Shown here: one piece after another, positions 37,820-50,280 of the stretch
Numbering within the stretch: position 1 is the first letter of the stretch
How the letters are laid out: every line of letters starts with the position of its first letter
NCBI GenBank assembly: GCA_947044405.1
Contig: CAMRHE010000076.1
Location: 5,996,001 to 6,060,000, forward strand
Length of the DNA: 64,000 nt
Source: Leptodactylus fallax
Lineage: Eukaryota; Chordata; Amphibia; Anura; Leptodactylidae
Direction: 5' to 3'
Made by a program: the position numbers and the translations under genes
Notes under the pieces: model-generated
What the model was told of the DNA's origin: nothing
The model's database searches: none
The model's input: the letters and a program-made list of their open reading frames with translations, nothing else

Positions 37820-39950
37820 AATAAATGATAAAATAGCCCAGATCCGCCAATCAGAAAGCTCAAGGTTAATCATTAGTCAATCATTATCACTTTGTATAAG
37901 GCCTTACTCTCTTGAGATACATTGTATTTAAAAGCTGTAAAACATTCAATACATTTCATTGTTCATTAGCTTGTATTATACTCCAGGGCAGCAATCATAA
38001 TTCTGCTAGTGGACATTCAAGGCAGTCTAAACGATTGGTCAATTGGATTTCATTATAGATCCATATAACATGGATTGTGTGCATGATGTCTTTAACATGT
38101 ACCTTTTCTTTTCAGGTGAGTTTTCAGGATAAGCTGTCATGTTTGTACATGAGAAGTAACTCTATTTCTGGTCATTATATGACTTTAATTCTCCAATTTA
38201 TAAGTTTTCTCCTCTGCATTCTGTATCTGGAGTTTGATGCCATACACTGCACACAGTGGAGGAGATTTATGAAGACTGAAGTTTTTGATGCCGATATTTA
38301 TATCCCCTGTACCGACACACCTCCTCATAAACAAGACACACCTCCTCATAAACAAGAGACACCTCCTCATAAACAAGACACACCTCTGTGGGGCTGTGCG
38401 CCTGCACACCAAAATCTATGCTAGCTTGTGGCTGGTGTATATATTTCAGGCATCATTTATAATAGTAAACTGGCATAAATTAGCATAAATCGGGTCAGGC
38501 CGGATGGTGCAAAACAGAAAAGAGTTGCAAATCTTTGCACAAAATCCTGAATTGTGCAAAAATTTTACAACTTGTTCATAACTTGTATGCCAGAAAACTA
38601 GCATAGAAGGCATAATAAGTATGCTCCAGTGAGTACAGAGGAATCTACTCTATAACTGTCTCTCTATCACTCAGAAATAGCTTGAGCATGCAGGACATAT
38701 ATAGAGAAGTACTAACTTGTGCCAAAAGTGATTTGATTCTGGTAGAAAGTTTCTATTCATCATCTTTCATCTCTTTATCGCCTGCATTTACACTACTTAC
38801 TCCTTCTCCCTGCCCTCTCCATAGACTTCTGTAGACATGTGAATCATGTGACCTGAAGTCTGTCTCAAGATGGATAGAGCAGTGAAGGACAGTTTAGTAG
38901 AAGGACAGAAAGATGCATAAGATACATTATAACGTTTCTTATAGTTACCTGTACTACTCAGTTCGGAAAATTTTGTTGAAGCGACGGTACCTATTTAAGT
39001 GAATTTACTGTGGGTTGTACATCACTTTTTATTGTATTTTTATGGTATTCATAAATCCTATATGAGGGCGTCACTTAATTTAGTTTTCCATTGCAACTTT
39101 ACATGGGAAAACACCAGCCGTAATATTAGCTTCTAGTCCTCGAATGATCCATGGCTTTAAATGTAAAATAGACATTAACCAATTCCTAGAATTTTCCAGC
39201 TTTACCATGGCCACAGGATACTACTAAGCTAAAAGTTTAGTTTTCTTACCCCAGGTCGCTTGGAGGTCACGAGAAACAGATGTTAAATATGGCGTTTGCT
39301 TGTCCTGGCCCTTTAATCCCATTTATGCCAATGGCAACACCTGCAGTTCCTGAGAAGATCCCACATAATGGATGGACACTTAAGGGACTAATTAATAACA
39401 CAGCCCTGCTAATATGGTTAATTATATATTATTACTCTGCCTTCCTAGAGGATTCTCATTGACAATGTGACCAGCTGCTGATTTTTAGTGATTTAGTTCT
39501 ATCACAATCTGTCAGATGTCTTGATAAAATTTACGGGCAGAACAGGTGTGCCCATCGTGCCCTATGACTGGCTACAGGTGATAAGTATAAAGCAGAATAA
39601 AACTTCTAGCAACGGCACCATATTAGCTATGGTCTCACTTCCTTCCATACATAGCAGCTAACCTGCTGTGATATACAATAGCAGCCTAGTGGGTAAGAAG
39701 TCTAAATTCTAATCCACATGCTGCACCTATAAACTGCAGCATGTCAATTATTACTGCAGGTTACATGATTTCCAGCAGCTTTTCCTGCGGCCGCTTTCCA
39801 TGATAGAAAATCAACAGCGTGTCCCTCTCACGTGGCCCCAGCCTTAAAGATGACTGGCAGTATAGTAACAGCGCCATTCTGCCACAACTCCCAGTTGGTG
39901 CTGTGTTCATATGGAGACGTAAACTAAATCCCTGTTAGCGCCTTAAGGCA
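37820..39950. other. No gene; diffuse repeats
   Basis: 38260-38620 carries repeat wording shared with 23160 and 24745 and includes the 21-base tandem at 38316-38385. 39715-39850 ends CACGTGGCCCCAGCCTTA, a terminus of the GGCTGAGGCCCCACG family, with a diverged partner. Confidence 0.4.
38316..38385 (+). repeat. 21-base tandem repeat, about 3.3 copies
   Basis: Unit CACACCTCCTCATAAACAAGA repeated with one variant (GAGACACC). Confidence 0.9.
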
Positions 39951-40910
39951 CATCGATTTTCAGATTTTGTGTTTCATTTTTCCCCTCTCCCCTTCCAAAA
40001 GCTGTAACTTTTTTATTTTTTGGTTCACAGAGCCATATGGGGGCTTATTTTTAGCGGGACAAATTGTACTTCATAATGGTACCATTTAATTTTTCATATA
40101 TTGTATTGGGAAGCTGGAAAAAAATTCAGAATGGAGCAGAAGTGGAAAACAAAAAGCAATTAAACAATTTTCTTACACAGTTTATTTTTACCGCATACAC
40201 TGCGCATAAAAAATGACACATTACCTATTTTCTGTGGGTCGGTACAATCATGGCAATGCCAAATTTATATAGCTTTTGTTATGTTTTAACACCTTTATAG
40301 AAATTCAAAAAAATTTGAATATGAAAAAGTTAAAACTTTCTTTCCATCGCCATATTGTGACAAACATTATTTTTATATATTTCCATGTATGTTGCTGTTT
40401 AAGGACTCTTTTTTAGCAGGGCAAGTAGTAGTTTTTATTAATAACATTTTGCATATTGTATGGCACTTTGATTGCTATTTATTAAATTTTTGAGGGAGGG
40501 GAAAAGATGAAAAATTGGAAGTTTACGTGTTTTTTTTTTCACGCTACACTGGGATACCTAACTTGTTTATTTTTATTTGTAATCTAGGGAAAGGGGGGGT
40601 AAGTTAAACTTTTATATAATTTTTTTATACTTTTTGAAACTTATTTATTTTTTTATCTTTTATTTTTAGACTAGGGGGTCTGATCACCCATACAATATAC
40701 TAAAATACAACAGTATTGCAGTATATTGTGCAATTCATTCATTTCTATTACACGCTGCCTATGGCCTAAGGCCACTCTGCTGTTTGGGTGCCTCGGTCAC
40801 AATTGACCAAGGCATCTAAAGGCTAACAGGATTCCTGATTTGGCATGTTGATGTTCAACATGCTTGATTCTGCTTTGCCCCAACATCATCTGGTAAGGAA
40901 AACTTGGAAA
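39950..40910. repeat. Long T-rich interspersed repeat
   Basis: Nearly 1 kb of T-rich sequence with GGGGGCTTATTTTTAGCGGG and CATATTGTATGGCACTTTG segments, ending in GGGGGTCTGATCACCC and CAGTATTGCAGTATATTG, which recur at 2380-2450. No reading frame. It resembles a high-copy anuran repeat, but I cannot name the class. Confidence 0.5.
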
Positions 40911-41015
40911 CCCCTTAATTAATTTGGTCCTGCAAAATCGATGTGTTTAGTCAACTTTGCCCTTATGTGTATGGGTACCTTTACTCTACAAAAATGCTCA
41001 AAGTGATGTCACTAC

Positions 41016-41544
41016 TAGAGATGAGTGAACTAGTTCATAACAAGCCAGGTTTGACCAAACTTGATCATTTTGAGGGTTCGCCACCCATGAATCACTATTA
41101 CACTAAGCTTAATAAGTGGAGGTCCAAGAGAGGTGAGGAAACATAATAAACACTGATACTCACCTTCCCTCACCTCTGGGGCATCTTCACAGCCTCCGAT
41201 ACTTTATCGCACTCCATTGCATCTTCAGTTGTCTTATGGCCGCCTCGTTGATATTACAGGCCCTCGGGTACCGCTGAGGCCTATAATTGGGCCTCAGCAT
41301 TTATGTGGTGTTTGTCCATATAATGTGATGGCATTCTGAATGCCACAAGGGAACCCAGGAGAGGTGAGGGAAGGTGAGTATCAGTGTTTATTATTTTTTA
41401 TACATCCCCTGCACCTCCACCTATTATATGCTGGGGTCTGAAGAGATCCCAGTCTACAATACAATATTGGCACCTCTGGTTCTGACAAAGAAATAAAACT
41501 GCAAATAATCATTGAAAATATCGTATAGGGTTTACCCATCTCTA
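41016..41544. mobile_element. hAT-type non-autonomous element with perfect 8-bp duplication
   Basis: Ends TAGAGATGAGTGAAC and GTTTACCCATCTCTA, flanked on both sides by GTCACTAC (41008-41015 and 41545-41552). Interior has inverted ACATAATAAACACTGATACT / CAGTGTTTATTATTTTTTAT blocks and TATTATATGCTGGGGTCTGA. This copy defines the family's boundaries best. Confidence 0.92.
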
Positions 41545-42129
41545 GTCACTACCCAAGAAAAATTCTTGTAGTTATGATACAGAAACAGTAAACAGTGCAA
41601 AAAAGAAAACATATTGATGCATAAATGACTGGCAGATGCCGAAGGGCACTTTTTTTACATCCCTTTTGTTCGTAGCTATGGATAATTTTAGTGTATATGA
41701 CAACCCCAATCAATGCTGACTAATACAAAAAATGTGGTGTGAACAGAGCCTAACAATGTCACCCCAATACATGCTGACATACACACCAAATGTGGTGCGA
41801 AGAGAACCTAACAATGTGCTACCTGAATGTACTCCGGCATACACACCATATGTTGTGTGAACAGTGCCAAATAATGTCTTACCCCAATATTGTGCTATGT
41901 AAAGCAAAGTTAACAGCACTGTATAAATAAATAATAGCAATATGTTCTGCAGAGTTACAGCACTGTGCAAAAATTGTTAGGCAGGTATAGAAAATGCAGC
42001 AACGTAAGAATGCTTTCAAAAATAAAAGTGCTAGCTAGTATTTTTTGTCAATTAACAAAATTAAGTGCTTGAACAAAAGTGATATGAAAAATCCCATCAA
42101 TATTTGGTGTTACCTTTGGAGGAGGAGTC

Positions 42130-42296
42130 CTGGAAGGGATGATCCGGCCCCCACAGATAAAGCCCTGACCTCAACATCATCCAGTCTGTCTGGGATGACA
42201 TAAAGAGAGAGAAGGATTGGAGAAAGCCTATGTCTTGCTGAGTTGTTTCAAAAACTATCTGCAAGTCTCCCAAGAAGAATGCTGCGTTAAAGGAAA
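42130..42296 (+). pseudogene. Tc1-like transposase C-terminal fragment
   Basis: The frame reads SPDLNIIQSVWDDIKREKDW followed by a stop and a recognisable tail (KTICKSPKKNAALKE). This is the block around the third catalytic residue. As at 29034-29590, the catalytic Glu is replaced by Gln (CAG). The first two catalytic Asp and the DNA-binding domain are absent. Confidence 0.8.
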
Positions 42297-42298
42297 AG

Positions 42299-42686
42299 GG
42301 CGGTCCCACTGGACTAGGGTGCCTAGGGCCCACCAGTAAAATGTATTCTGTGGGCCAACTATACAGCTAAATGGGAATATACTTGATACTCATTTACAAA
42401 TTCCTCATTTAATGTCACATAAATGTTTCTGTCACCAGGCAGCGGACTACTGACAGGGTTCAGGCAGCAGTAAGACGTTGCAAGATGATAGTTGATTTGG
42501 GGCCCCTGCAGTGTGATTGAGATAGGGCCCAAGGCAGAAGGATACTGGCTGTCCTGACTTTGCACCTGCTGTATCTATATGAAGTATGAATGTAGTGTGC
42601 CATGCCAGGGTGATCTCAGGGCCCTCCTGGCTAGGGGGCCCACTGGGGGATTCTTCTGTTCACCTGCGGACCAGTCTGAGCCTGGT
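42299..42686. mobile_element. Nested hAT-type element (family of 26424-26716)
   Basis: Begins near CGGTCCCACTGGACTAGGG with GGGCCCACCAG and ends CCAGTCTGAGCCTG. It sits exactly where the Tc1-like remnant is interrupted. No clear 8-bp duplication remains. Confidence 0.6.
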
Positions 42687-42829
42687 CACACCAACTATTG
42701 ATTTATCCTTTGTTCATTCCCTTCATTTTGACAAAAATAATCGATTAACACTTTTACACTATTTTGAAAAACATTACTCTGCAACCTTTTTTTCCACACC
42801 TGCCTAAAACATTTGCAAAGATCTGTATG

Positions 42830-45000
42830 AATTGCACTGATGAAACTGTTTTCAAGACATTGCTACAGTGGACTTTATGTAACCAAGTTATTGTACAGAC
42901 TGGAGAGTCACAAAGCGTACTTCTCACAAATATCATTAACAGCTCCGACACTTCAACCTCTTTCAAGTTGCTTGGTTAGTCACTCAAAACGTGACAATTT
43001 GTCAGGCACATCTTTCCATATACAAACGAGATAAGCGTTTGATTAAAGCTTGATGAAAGAAGAATTGTATTCAACTGGTGCCAAATTCCTGGGCAATGAC
43101 ATTAAATCCAGTGCGGTGACAAAGGCTTTCTAGAAAATTGCATTAATAGCGAAATGACACAAATCATTCGGCAACTTCATACCTAGGCTAGATGAACACA
43201 ATCCCTCTGTAAACACGAAATACAATATTCTATTTAACAAAGAGAAATGACTATAATGACTGTTTTCGCTGTAGATTCACACAGTATTATGTAATGGAAT
43301 TAAAAGGAAAAAAAAACTGACCAATGTTTCTTTGCCTTCTCGGTACTGGAGTGGTTTGAGGCGTTCTTTCAGCTCCTTTGCTTTAATGGAAATTCAATTC
43401 CCAAAACTTCCTGCTACAATTAGGAAGGGTTAATCCAGCCGTAAACATTGTATCATTACCAGATGAAAGATATTTTAATTATCTAAAGGTACAATGCCCA
43501 TTTCCCTCAGTTATATGTATGCGGCGCCTGGTGGGCAGGATCGGGACAGGAGCTATGAAGGTAGCTGAGCAATAAAGGAACAGTGTTATGGTAGACATCT
43601 TAATACATACATAGAAGACTGTGTCGGCAGTACCGGCAAATATGAAGGGAAGAAGAGCATTCTAGGCATCATTGTTGTTTCCATCGAAAATGACAGAAGC
43701 CACAACAGAACCTGATAGATCCCATTATGAGGCGATGGGTTTCATTGGTCACTGTTGGCATCTGACGTATGGATAAAGGAGGGCAATAGCGCTAATGTCA
43801 ATTTAGTCTTAGATATAGTACTTTTCAGCAGATCTTGATATCAAATAGACTTGATATCTGACAAGTACGGAAGTGCTCTTCTGCCCCTTATTGTCTGCTG
43901 TTTGGTCTGTCGGCAGAGGTGTAACTAAAATCTCCTGAGCCCTGATAACAAATCTGTAGCTGAGCTCCACTTACCATGTGCTATGGATAATACTCATGTT
44001 TCTTTATGCTGTAATGAGGCCTTTAGGCCCCTTTGACCTCTAGGGCCCAGTAGCGATCACTACCTCTGTACCCCTTATAGCTTTGCTACTGTCTGTCGGA
44101 CTTTAACCTGTCTGATTCTTTTCCTACCGGTCAGTAATTATTTCCATTACCTAGAACAAAAAACACAGATACTTGAGATGTTTTATAGAATTACAAAAAA
44201 AGGGACCTGCCTTTTTTTCTATAAACAGTTCCACTTCTGTCTATAGGCCATGGCTGGTATTGCAGCTTAGCTGTCTTTTCTTAGGGCTGGAGCTGAGCCA
44301 GGATGCCAGACCTAGCCCATGGGCAAAACTTTTTTTTTTCTGACCAGAAGTAGTTATCTACTTTCTTAAAATCAATGGCCTATCCTTAAGAAAAGCCATC
44401 AATTTTAGATATGTGGGGACTGTTTGATTCCTGCAGATACGTTGTTTGGGACACCACTGCAGTACTCAGAATGGCCCTATGAAAGAAATACAGAGTTTCT
44501 AGCTGATCTACAGGGGTCTTAACAGTCAAATTCCCGTTGATCTAAAATGAATGGCTTATTTTAAGAATAGGGCATCAGTTGTATGAAGGTGGATGACCCT
44601 TTAAACAATTTTTTTTGACCACCAGATGTTCTAGTTAACAGTGCAGGAAAGAGGATGCCTCTTAATAGAAAATGTTATTAAAAGTTGAATATCTTCTCTT
44701 CTTCTACATAAAAGTATATTATTCCATGTTCCTTTTAAATCTCTGTCTTGCTGCTGGGAAAGGCTGTAAGGATCTAGAGCCTTAGGGAGTGGAGGCACCT
44801 GGGCACCCGGGCAACACCTATGGCTCAGCTTATCTCAAGGGCAACATAAGGCTTTAGTCTACAGAAACAGATGCCAGACAATGGATGAGCAGCTCAATAG
44901 TTAGGAAATGAGCGCATATTGATCTTTGCCCTTTGATTGTTAGCAGTTTTCGAAAAAGCCTCTGAATCTAAGTTTTTCTTAGACTATAAACCTCCTTTAC
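42830..45000. other. No gene; conserved-looking segment and repeat
   Basis: 43060-43520 is complex and non-repetitive (AATTGCATTAATAGCG, TTTAATTATCTAAAGG, AATTAGGAAGGGTTAATCC) and may be conserved non-coding DNA. 44350-44605 holds ATGGCCTATCCTTAAG ... GATGACCCTTTAAAC repeat text. Confidence 0.4.
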
Positions 45001-45018
45001 GAAATAATGGAGGCAGAA

Positions 45019-45099
45019 GAAGAACCTAGAGTTTGTCCAGAACTCGAAGAACTTAGAGTTTGGCCAAAGCTTGAAGAACCTAGAGTTTGGCCAAAGCTC
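45019..45099 (+). repeat. 27-base tandem repeat, three copies
   Basis: GAAGAACCTAGAGTTTGGCC-type units start at 45019, 45046 and 45073 with two to four differences. In one frame this reads as a nine-residue repeat EEPRVWPKL, but the 65-codon frame has no other sign of being a gene. Confidence 0.9.
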
Positions 45100-45104
45100 A
45101 AATG

Positions 45105-48100
45105 TTGGCCTGTCAATCTAATGATCTTACTTCCTGTCTCGATGACTACAAAGTCTCAGTCTATTGACATGGTCACACAGACAATAATTGTAATAGAGGC
45201 CTAGGGGAGAATAGGGCAGGGAAGCTTCATGAAGCGAGAATGAGGCACATACATCACCTGTTGCAATATGGACATGATCATACAATGAGCAGTTGCTGGC
45301 TCCTAATTTTCAAGGCTGGCCTCCAAACCTGCCAATGATTTGTCCAGGTCTGCCATACACATTAGATCGACCATTGTTCTGACAATTTTGGCGAGATCCA
45401 CCAGCTATCTGTATGAGGGCTTCCTGACTGACACATATCAGAGGAACCAAAGACCAGCCATCAGGATCTGGGTTATATTTCACAAAACTTCCAATTAAAA
45501 ATTTACTATATTAATCATTGAATTTATTATTAATACAAAACAATTGTATGAACATCTTGACTTTTTAATTTAGTTAACAAATCAAATCTTTTTTTTATAT
45601 ATTACAATATCGACCAATGTTCATAATTAAATTAAAATATTTTCATTTGCTACCACAACTTCCATCCTGGAAACAAAAATGACTCACAAGATACAGTGTA
45701 ATTCAATTAGAGGCAACCTCGGGAGCAGTATAAACATCTATTAGCTATATCATTCATACTTCATTACTCATTGGCCAAGGTTAATCTCCACTGCATACAT
45801 ATGAAGTACCTCTGCTTCTGTTTTATAAAGGGATTTTCTCATTTTGTCAAACAATAAAGATAATTGACAAAATGGGGAGATGTGAGCGCTGGTTCGGGAT
45901 GGAATCTCCTACCTGTGACAATAATGTGTACTATAAGATCAAAGACTCCTTTAAAGGAGATCTTCAGGAATTTTCCTTGTATTCCAAGAGGGAAATGTCT
46001 TTATTACATCAGTTATCTATAACTGATAACTTTCTTAGCTCAGTAATGATCAGATGTTGACACAAGAGGTCCATGTTGATAAGCAGTAAGACACAGGATC
46101 TACAAGACACGGTTCTCCCACCACTTAATTTCTGCCAAATTTTGGCAAATCAAATTGGGCAATATCCTGATTCCCATCTCATTTCTTTCTCCGTCTTATG
46201 TAGATATTTTTAATTTCAAGTAAAACATATTTCTTTAGAACTCCATTAATAGCCCCAGTGTATGAGAGCCCATAACTACACATATTAGCTTTGGTCATGG
46301 GTTACAGAGCTCAACGATGACTCAAGTGTTCGACCATTGCTTCTTCTAACATCTTCTACACAGTATAGTAGAGTAATAGTGTAATACTTTAAGAGCATTG
46401 GAACATAATTTGGAAATGTAGAAGCATGACTTACATAAACCTAAATGGGGGCCAGCTGACACCTTCAGGAGTTTGTTGTTGGTGAAATATGATATCAACA
46501 ATGTTTAGTCTCAGCTATTCCTATTACTTTCTTCCAGACATGCCTGGCATCTTCTTACCCTTCTCATTTCCATAGAGATTTTCAGGAATATTTGCCTGGG
46601 GTGCGGAGTCGATATTAGACATAGATTTCTACTGCAATTATTTTGGCTCTATTATCTTCCTTAGTCAACCTGTGTATGGGGCTTCTCAACTCTCCCTAAC
46701 AGAAGATGTTGGAGGAAAGAAAGATCAGGCATGTCGAATTTTAACACTCAATCTTTTTGGTCTCAGAAAAGGTAAGTTATTGTCACCTCTGAGTATGCTG
46801 GAGTTGGAGCGAATAGCTGTCATCCAAATGGTTGACCGCTATTAATGGTGTGAAGACACCATTAGGTTTCTAAGCAACTGGTTTCTCAATGATTCTCTCC
46901 AAAGAATATTAACAAATTATTAAATGGGTTGTCCCATTAGGACAACCAGTTCATAGAATGGGTTCTTCCACGCACTGAACTGATCGACGTGTCTGGATAC
47001 TCTAACCCACAGCCATGACCTGTGAGTTTTTATGGCTTCCACATAGTATAACAAGGCAAATAAATGGTGACCATGCATTACATGCTCATGTTGGGTTAGT
47101 CTGAACAACAGCTACGCTTTGCAGTGGCTATTTTATCTGCATCATAGTGAGAGACCCCCATATGCCCCCTTTATTATGTCTATTCAATTTAATAGGGCAA
47201 GTGGAAATGGGAATTGTTCAAATGGCTCATCCCCTTTAAAATCCAATTGAACGCTTTAAGGAAGACATGGTTAATTTATAGTTATTACCCTACCATTGTA
47301 GTGCCGCCACCGCCCTATTTACTCTGTCTGGTTCTTCATAAATATCCTAAACAAAGCAGAATAATCATCTATCCCATCGCCTACGTTCTATACGTACACA
47401 TTCCATGCTGTAGATTTACTATCTTCATACCAAGTCCTGACGGAAAGTAATTGAAATTTGGTTTTTATGTTGCAGTTTGGTCCGGATAATTAAACACTGA
47501 TAGGACACATGTTGAGAGTAGAAGTCATAAAACGTACATGTGGCGGGTTCTTATTGACATATGTTTGGCATCTAGTGTTTGCAGCCTATTGGATACCCTT
47601 TATGTTCAGGCAGATCTGAAAGTTGCAGACATGTCTCGTATGCTCAGAATGGGAATTTATTTTGACTTATTGTGTGCCAGGATTTACAATTAGGGGTTCA
47701 CTATTTTTAGAGGAACATTCTATTTAAACACATATTTTTTGTCAGTGTGAAATTAAAATTAAAACGGAACCAAATGAAACAACTGTCAGAATGGAAGAAT
47801 TATTATTCTATACTTAAAAGGGCTTCAAGGTAAGGTACACACTCTTGACAGGGCCATATGTTGTGCAGAAGGAGCAGACAGGGATACGTGTAATTTCTGT
47901 GCTACAAATCAGTACCAACCTTGGTGCACATTGTAAATAATCATACAGATTATGCATGCTAAGTCTTTCTTGTAATTGCCATTGGTTGAGTTATTCAAGG
48001 AGACAGGTTTCCCGCAGAACTTAGATGTGGTAGCTCTCCAGCTATAGCAAAACTACAACTCCCATGTTGTTGTCATAGCATGTGACTGTCAGTGTTTTGC

Positions 48101-48440
48101 CACAGATTGGAAATCATTGGTCCTTCACATATCAGTTACTTGAAATGTTTGTTCATATGATCACAGTATACATAGCATAGTAGCATAACGTAGCATGATT
48201 TACATAGTATAACATTGTGTATTTAGAAATTACCTGGAAATTAGATATAGACCACCATCTATGACCTGTATCTCGATTACGTGAGACTAAATGGTCAATG
48301 CCGTTTCAACAAACTTTGTGTAAATGAACAGTGCAGGTGATTACAAAAAAAACTGCAATAAGAAAATGCTTTTTTTCTCCTATTTTCTGGCTGCTTCCCT
48401 GCTCTCCTCTGCGAAACTGACATTGACTCTGACAATCTCT
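45105..48440. other. No gene; repeats plus a conserved-looking segment
   Basis: 45340-45470 contains CCATACACATTAGATCGACC palindromic-element wording. 46921-47240 opens AAATGGGTTGTCCCATTAGG and closes CTCATCCCCTTTAAA. 47240-47600 is complex (CCGGATAATTAAACACTG, GACGGAAAGTAATTG) and may be conserved non-coding. No coding signature. Confidence 0.4.
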
Positions 48441-48444
48441 GCTA

Positions 48445-48823
48445 TACAGGTGCATCTCAATAAATTAGAATATCTTTGAAAGATTTATTTCTTTCAGTAA
48501 TTAAATTAAAAAAGTGACCTCCTATATTTTCTAGAATCTTTACACACAGAGTGTTCTATTTCAAGTGTTTTATTTCTGTAAATGTTGATTATGGATTACA
48601 GGTAATGAAAACCCAAATCAAAGAAAATTAGAATATTGTAAGTTCAGTTCAGTATTGTAAATTCAGTGTCACCTGCCAAGGTTTCCTAAGCCTTTAAATG
48701 GTCCCTCAGTCTGGTTCAGTAGGACACACAATCATGGAAGACGCTGTTTATGACTTGTATTACTGAATTACTGAAATGAATGGACGTTTCAAAGATATTC
48801 TAATTTATTGAGATGCACCTGTA
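48445..48823. mobile_element. TA-flanked MITE with perfect 37-base ends
   Basis: 48445-48481 and 48787-48823 are exact inverted repeats beginning TACAGGTGCATCTCAATAAA, with TA at the outer edge of each, as expected for Tc1/mariner-type insertion. The arms continue imperfectly (CAGTAATTAAATTAA versus its complement). No transposase, about 375 bases. Confidence 0.92.
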
Positions 48824-48829
48824 TCTATC

Positions 48830-49495
48830 TCCAGACAAAACGCAGGTCACATTACTCAGACTACACATGTCTGAGGGGGAAGGAGTGATCAGAGGAAGTG
48901 AAAACAGAAATAGAGGCTTAGTCTGATGCTGGAGCTAAGTAGAAGCTTTGTATTGCAACAAAAGTACTTTATTTATTGTGACTGATCGATCATTTGTGTC
49001 ATTGTTCAGACAATGGTGGGATTGTCTAAATGATGGATCAGTTGCTAATATCTAATATGTATGGCTAGCCTTAGAGCTGCAGATGATCTGCACACACAAA
49101 ACAGCAGAAGAATTTGACGTCACTGTCCCACAAGACCACCATTGGGCTTGAACTGTCACAAGGAATGTGCTGACAACATGACGCTTGTGTACAAGTTCAG
49201 CCTGAAACTAAGAGGGCACAAGAAACTCATTAATATTCGCAAAACTAATCTCATGAGGATTGCCCACCTCTATTTACTAGTCATTACTGATGTCTTATAG
49301 GGGATTTATGAGTTCAGAAAAATGATCTACTAGAATGGAGCTTAACTACAATACCTGATAAATCCCATGGATAAAGGTTACACTGTTTTCCAGAAAAGCA
49401 TGTTACGTAAAAGTAAACTGATGTAGCAACTGCCATTTTCCTTTACACGTACATCTACAATTCTATCAATAATAGTCTAAACATGCATAAAAAAA
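48830..49495. other. No gene; repeat fragments
   Basis: 48970-49075 ends with TAATATGTATGGCTAGCCTTA (palindromic-element end). 49200-49275 ends GAGGATTGCCCACCTCTA, a truncated right end of the TAGAGATG family. Confidence 0.45.
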
Positions 49496-49497
49496 TG

Positions 49498-49605
49498 TAC
49501 AGATGTAGGAAAGTTTAACTTGACACTGCAATGATATCTTATCACAGTACACAACAAAAATGTTTGATAGAGTTATGTGTCAAGTTAAACTTTGCTACAT
49601 CTGTA
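49498..49605. mobile_element. 108-base TA-flanked MITE
   Basis: Arms 49498-49526 and 49577-49605 pair over 29 bases with one mismatch, starting TACAGATGTAGGAAAGTTTA. Internal GATATCTTATCACAGTAC recurs in inverted form at 54612-54635. Confidence 0.9.
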
Positions 49606-49609
49606 TCCT

Positions 49610-50280
49610 GGGCTTTCCTTTCCTCCCTTTTCCTTGGTCAGAAATATATATAGAAATCTTCTCTCCCTGATCCAGTAGCTCATTTAGTACCTCCTCTCTG
49701 TCCTGTATCTGGCTGTAAGACAACTGGCTTGAGCAGGAACTCCTCTTCCTTGCCTGATGCAGAATAGATAAATTTAAGCCACTCCCCTTTGCTAAGCCCC
49801 ACCCTCATCTAGACTGCCAACAGCAGAAGATGAACCTGATCAGTAAGGGATTAAAGGGGTAATCTGGGACTATGATATTGATTGCTATAGCCTCATCACT
49901 ATTTACCAAGCACGGTGCTATATATTGTTTAGTGGCTGTTTTTGGTATTGCAACTCATCATTCATTTCCATGGGACTGGGCTGCAGTATGGCCGTGTGAC
50001 TGATGGACATGATTTCACTGCCTGGGAAGAGGAACTGAAGCTCAATATCATTGTCCTGGATAACCCATTTAACCCTTGTATTTCCTACCAGGCTTTGTTC
50101 CAAGATTATATAGAAAATGCTGCAGATTGACTGAGTGCGATTATATTTCTTTAAGATTTAATTTTATCATCATTTCTAGGTTTTTACTGTTGCTTTATTA
50201 ACACTTCTAGCACTAGACTAAACTCAATCCTCTCCCTGTTTTATCTAAAAATTGTTTTAGCCCTAAGAATTTCATCTCTC
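49610..50280. other. No gene; repeat fragment
   Basis: 49855-50075 has GGGGTAATCTGGGACTATGA ... ATAACCCATTTAACCC repeat text. Otherwise unremarkable. Confidence 0.4.

Larger units (their letters stand above)
41956..42827 (+). mobile_element. Tc1-like remnant (TA-flanked) carrying a nested element
   Basis: Starts TACAGCACTGTGCAAAAA and ends TTTGCAAAGATCTGTA with inner AGGCAGGTATAG / CACACCTGCCTAAAA pairing. It contains a transposase fragment (42130-42296) and is interrupted by 42299-42686. After the interruption, GTCACACCAACTATTGATTT resumes the sequence seen uninterrupted at 29030-29590. Confidence 0.8.

Noticed and set aside
38110..38130. TTTTCTTTTCAG followed at once by GTGAGT
   Set aside because: Acceptor and donor are directly adjacent, leaving no exon between them.
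45007..45204. Small protein with EEPRVWPKL repeats
   Set aside because: Three-copy 27-base tandem repeat; remainder of the frame has no coding character.
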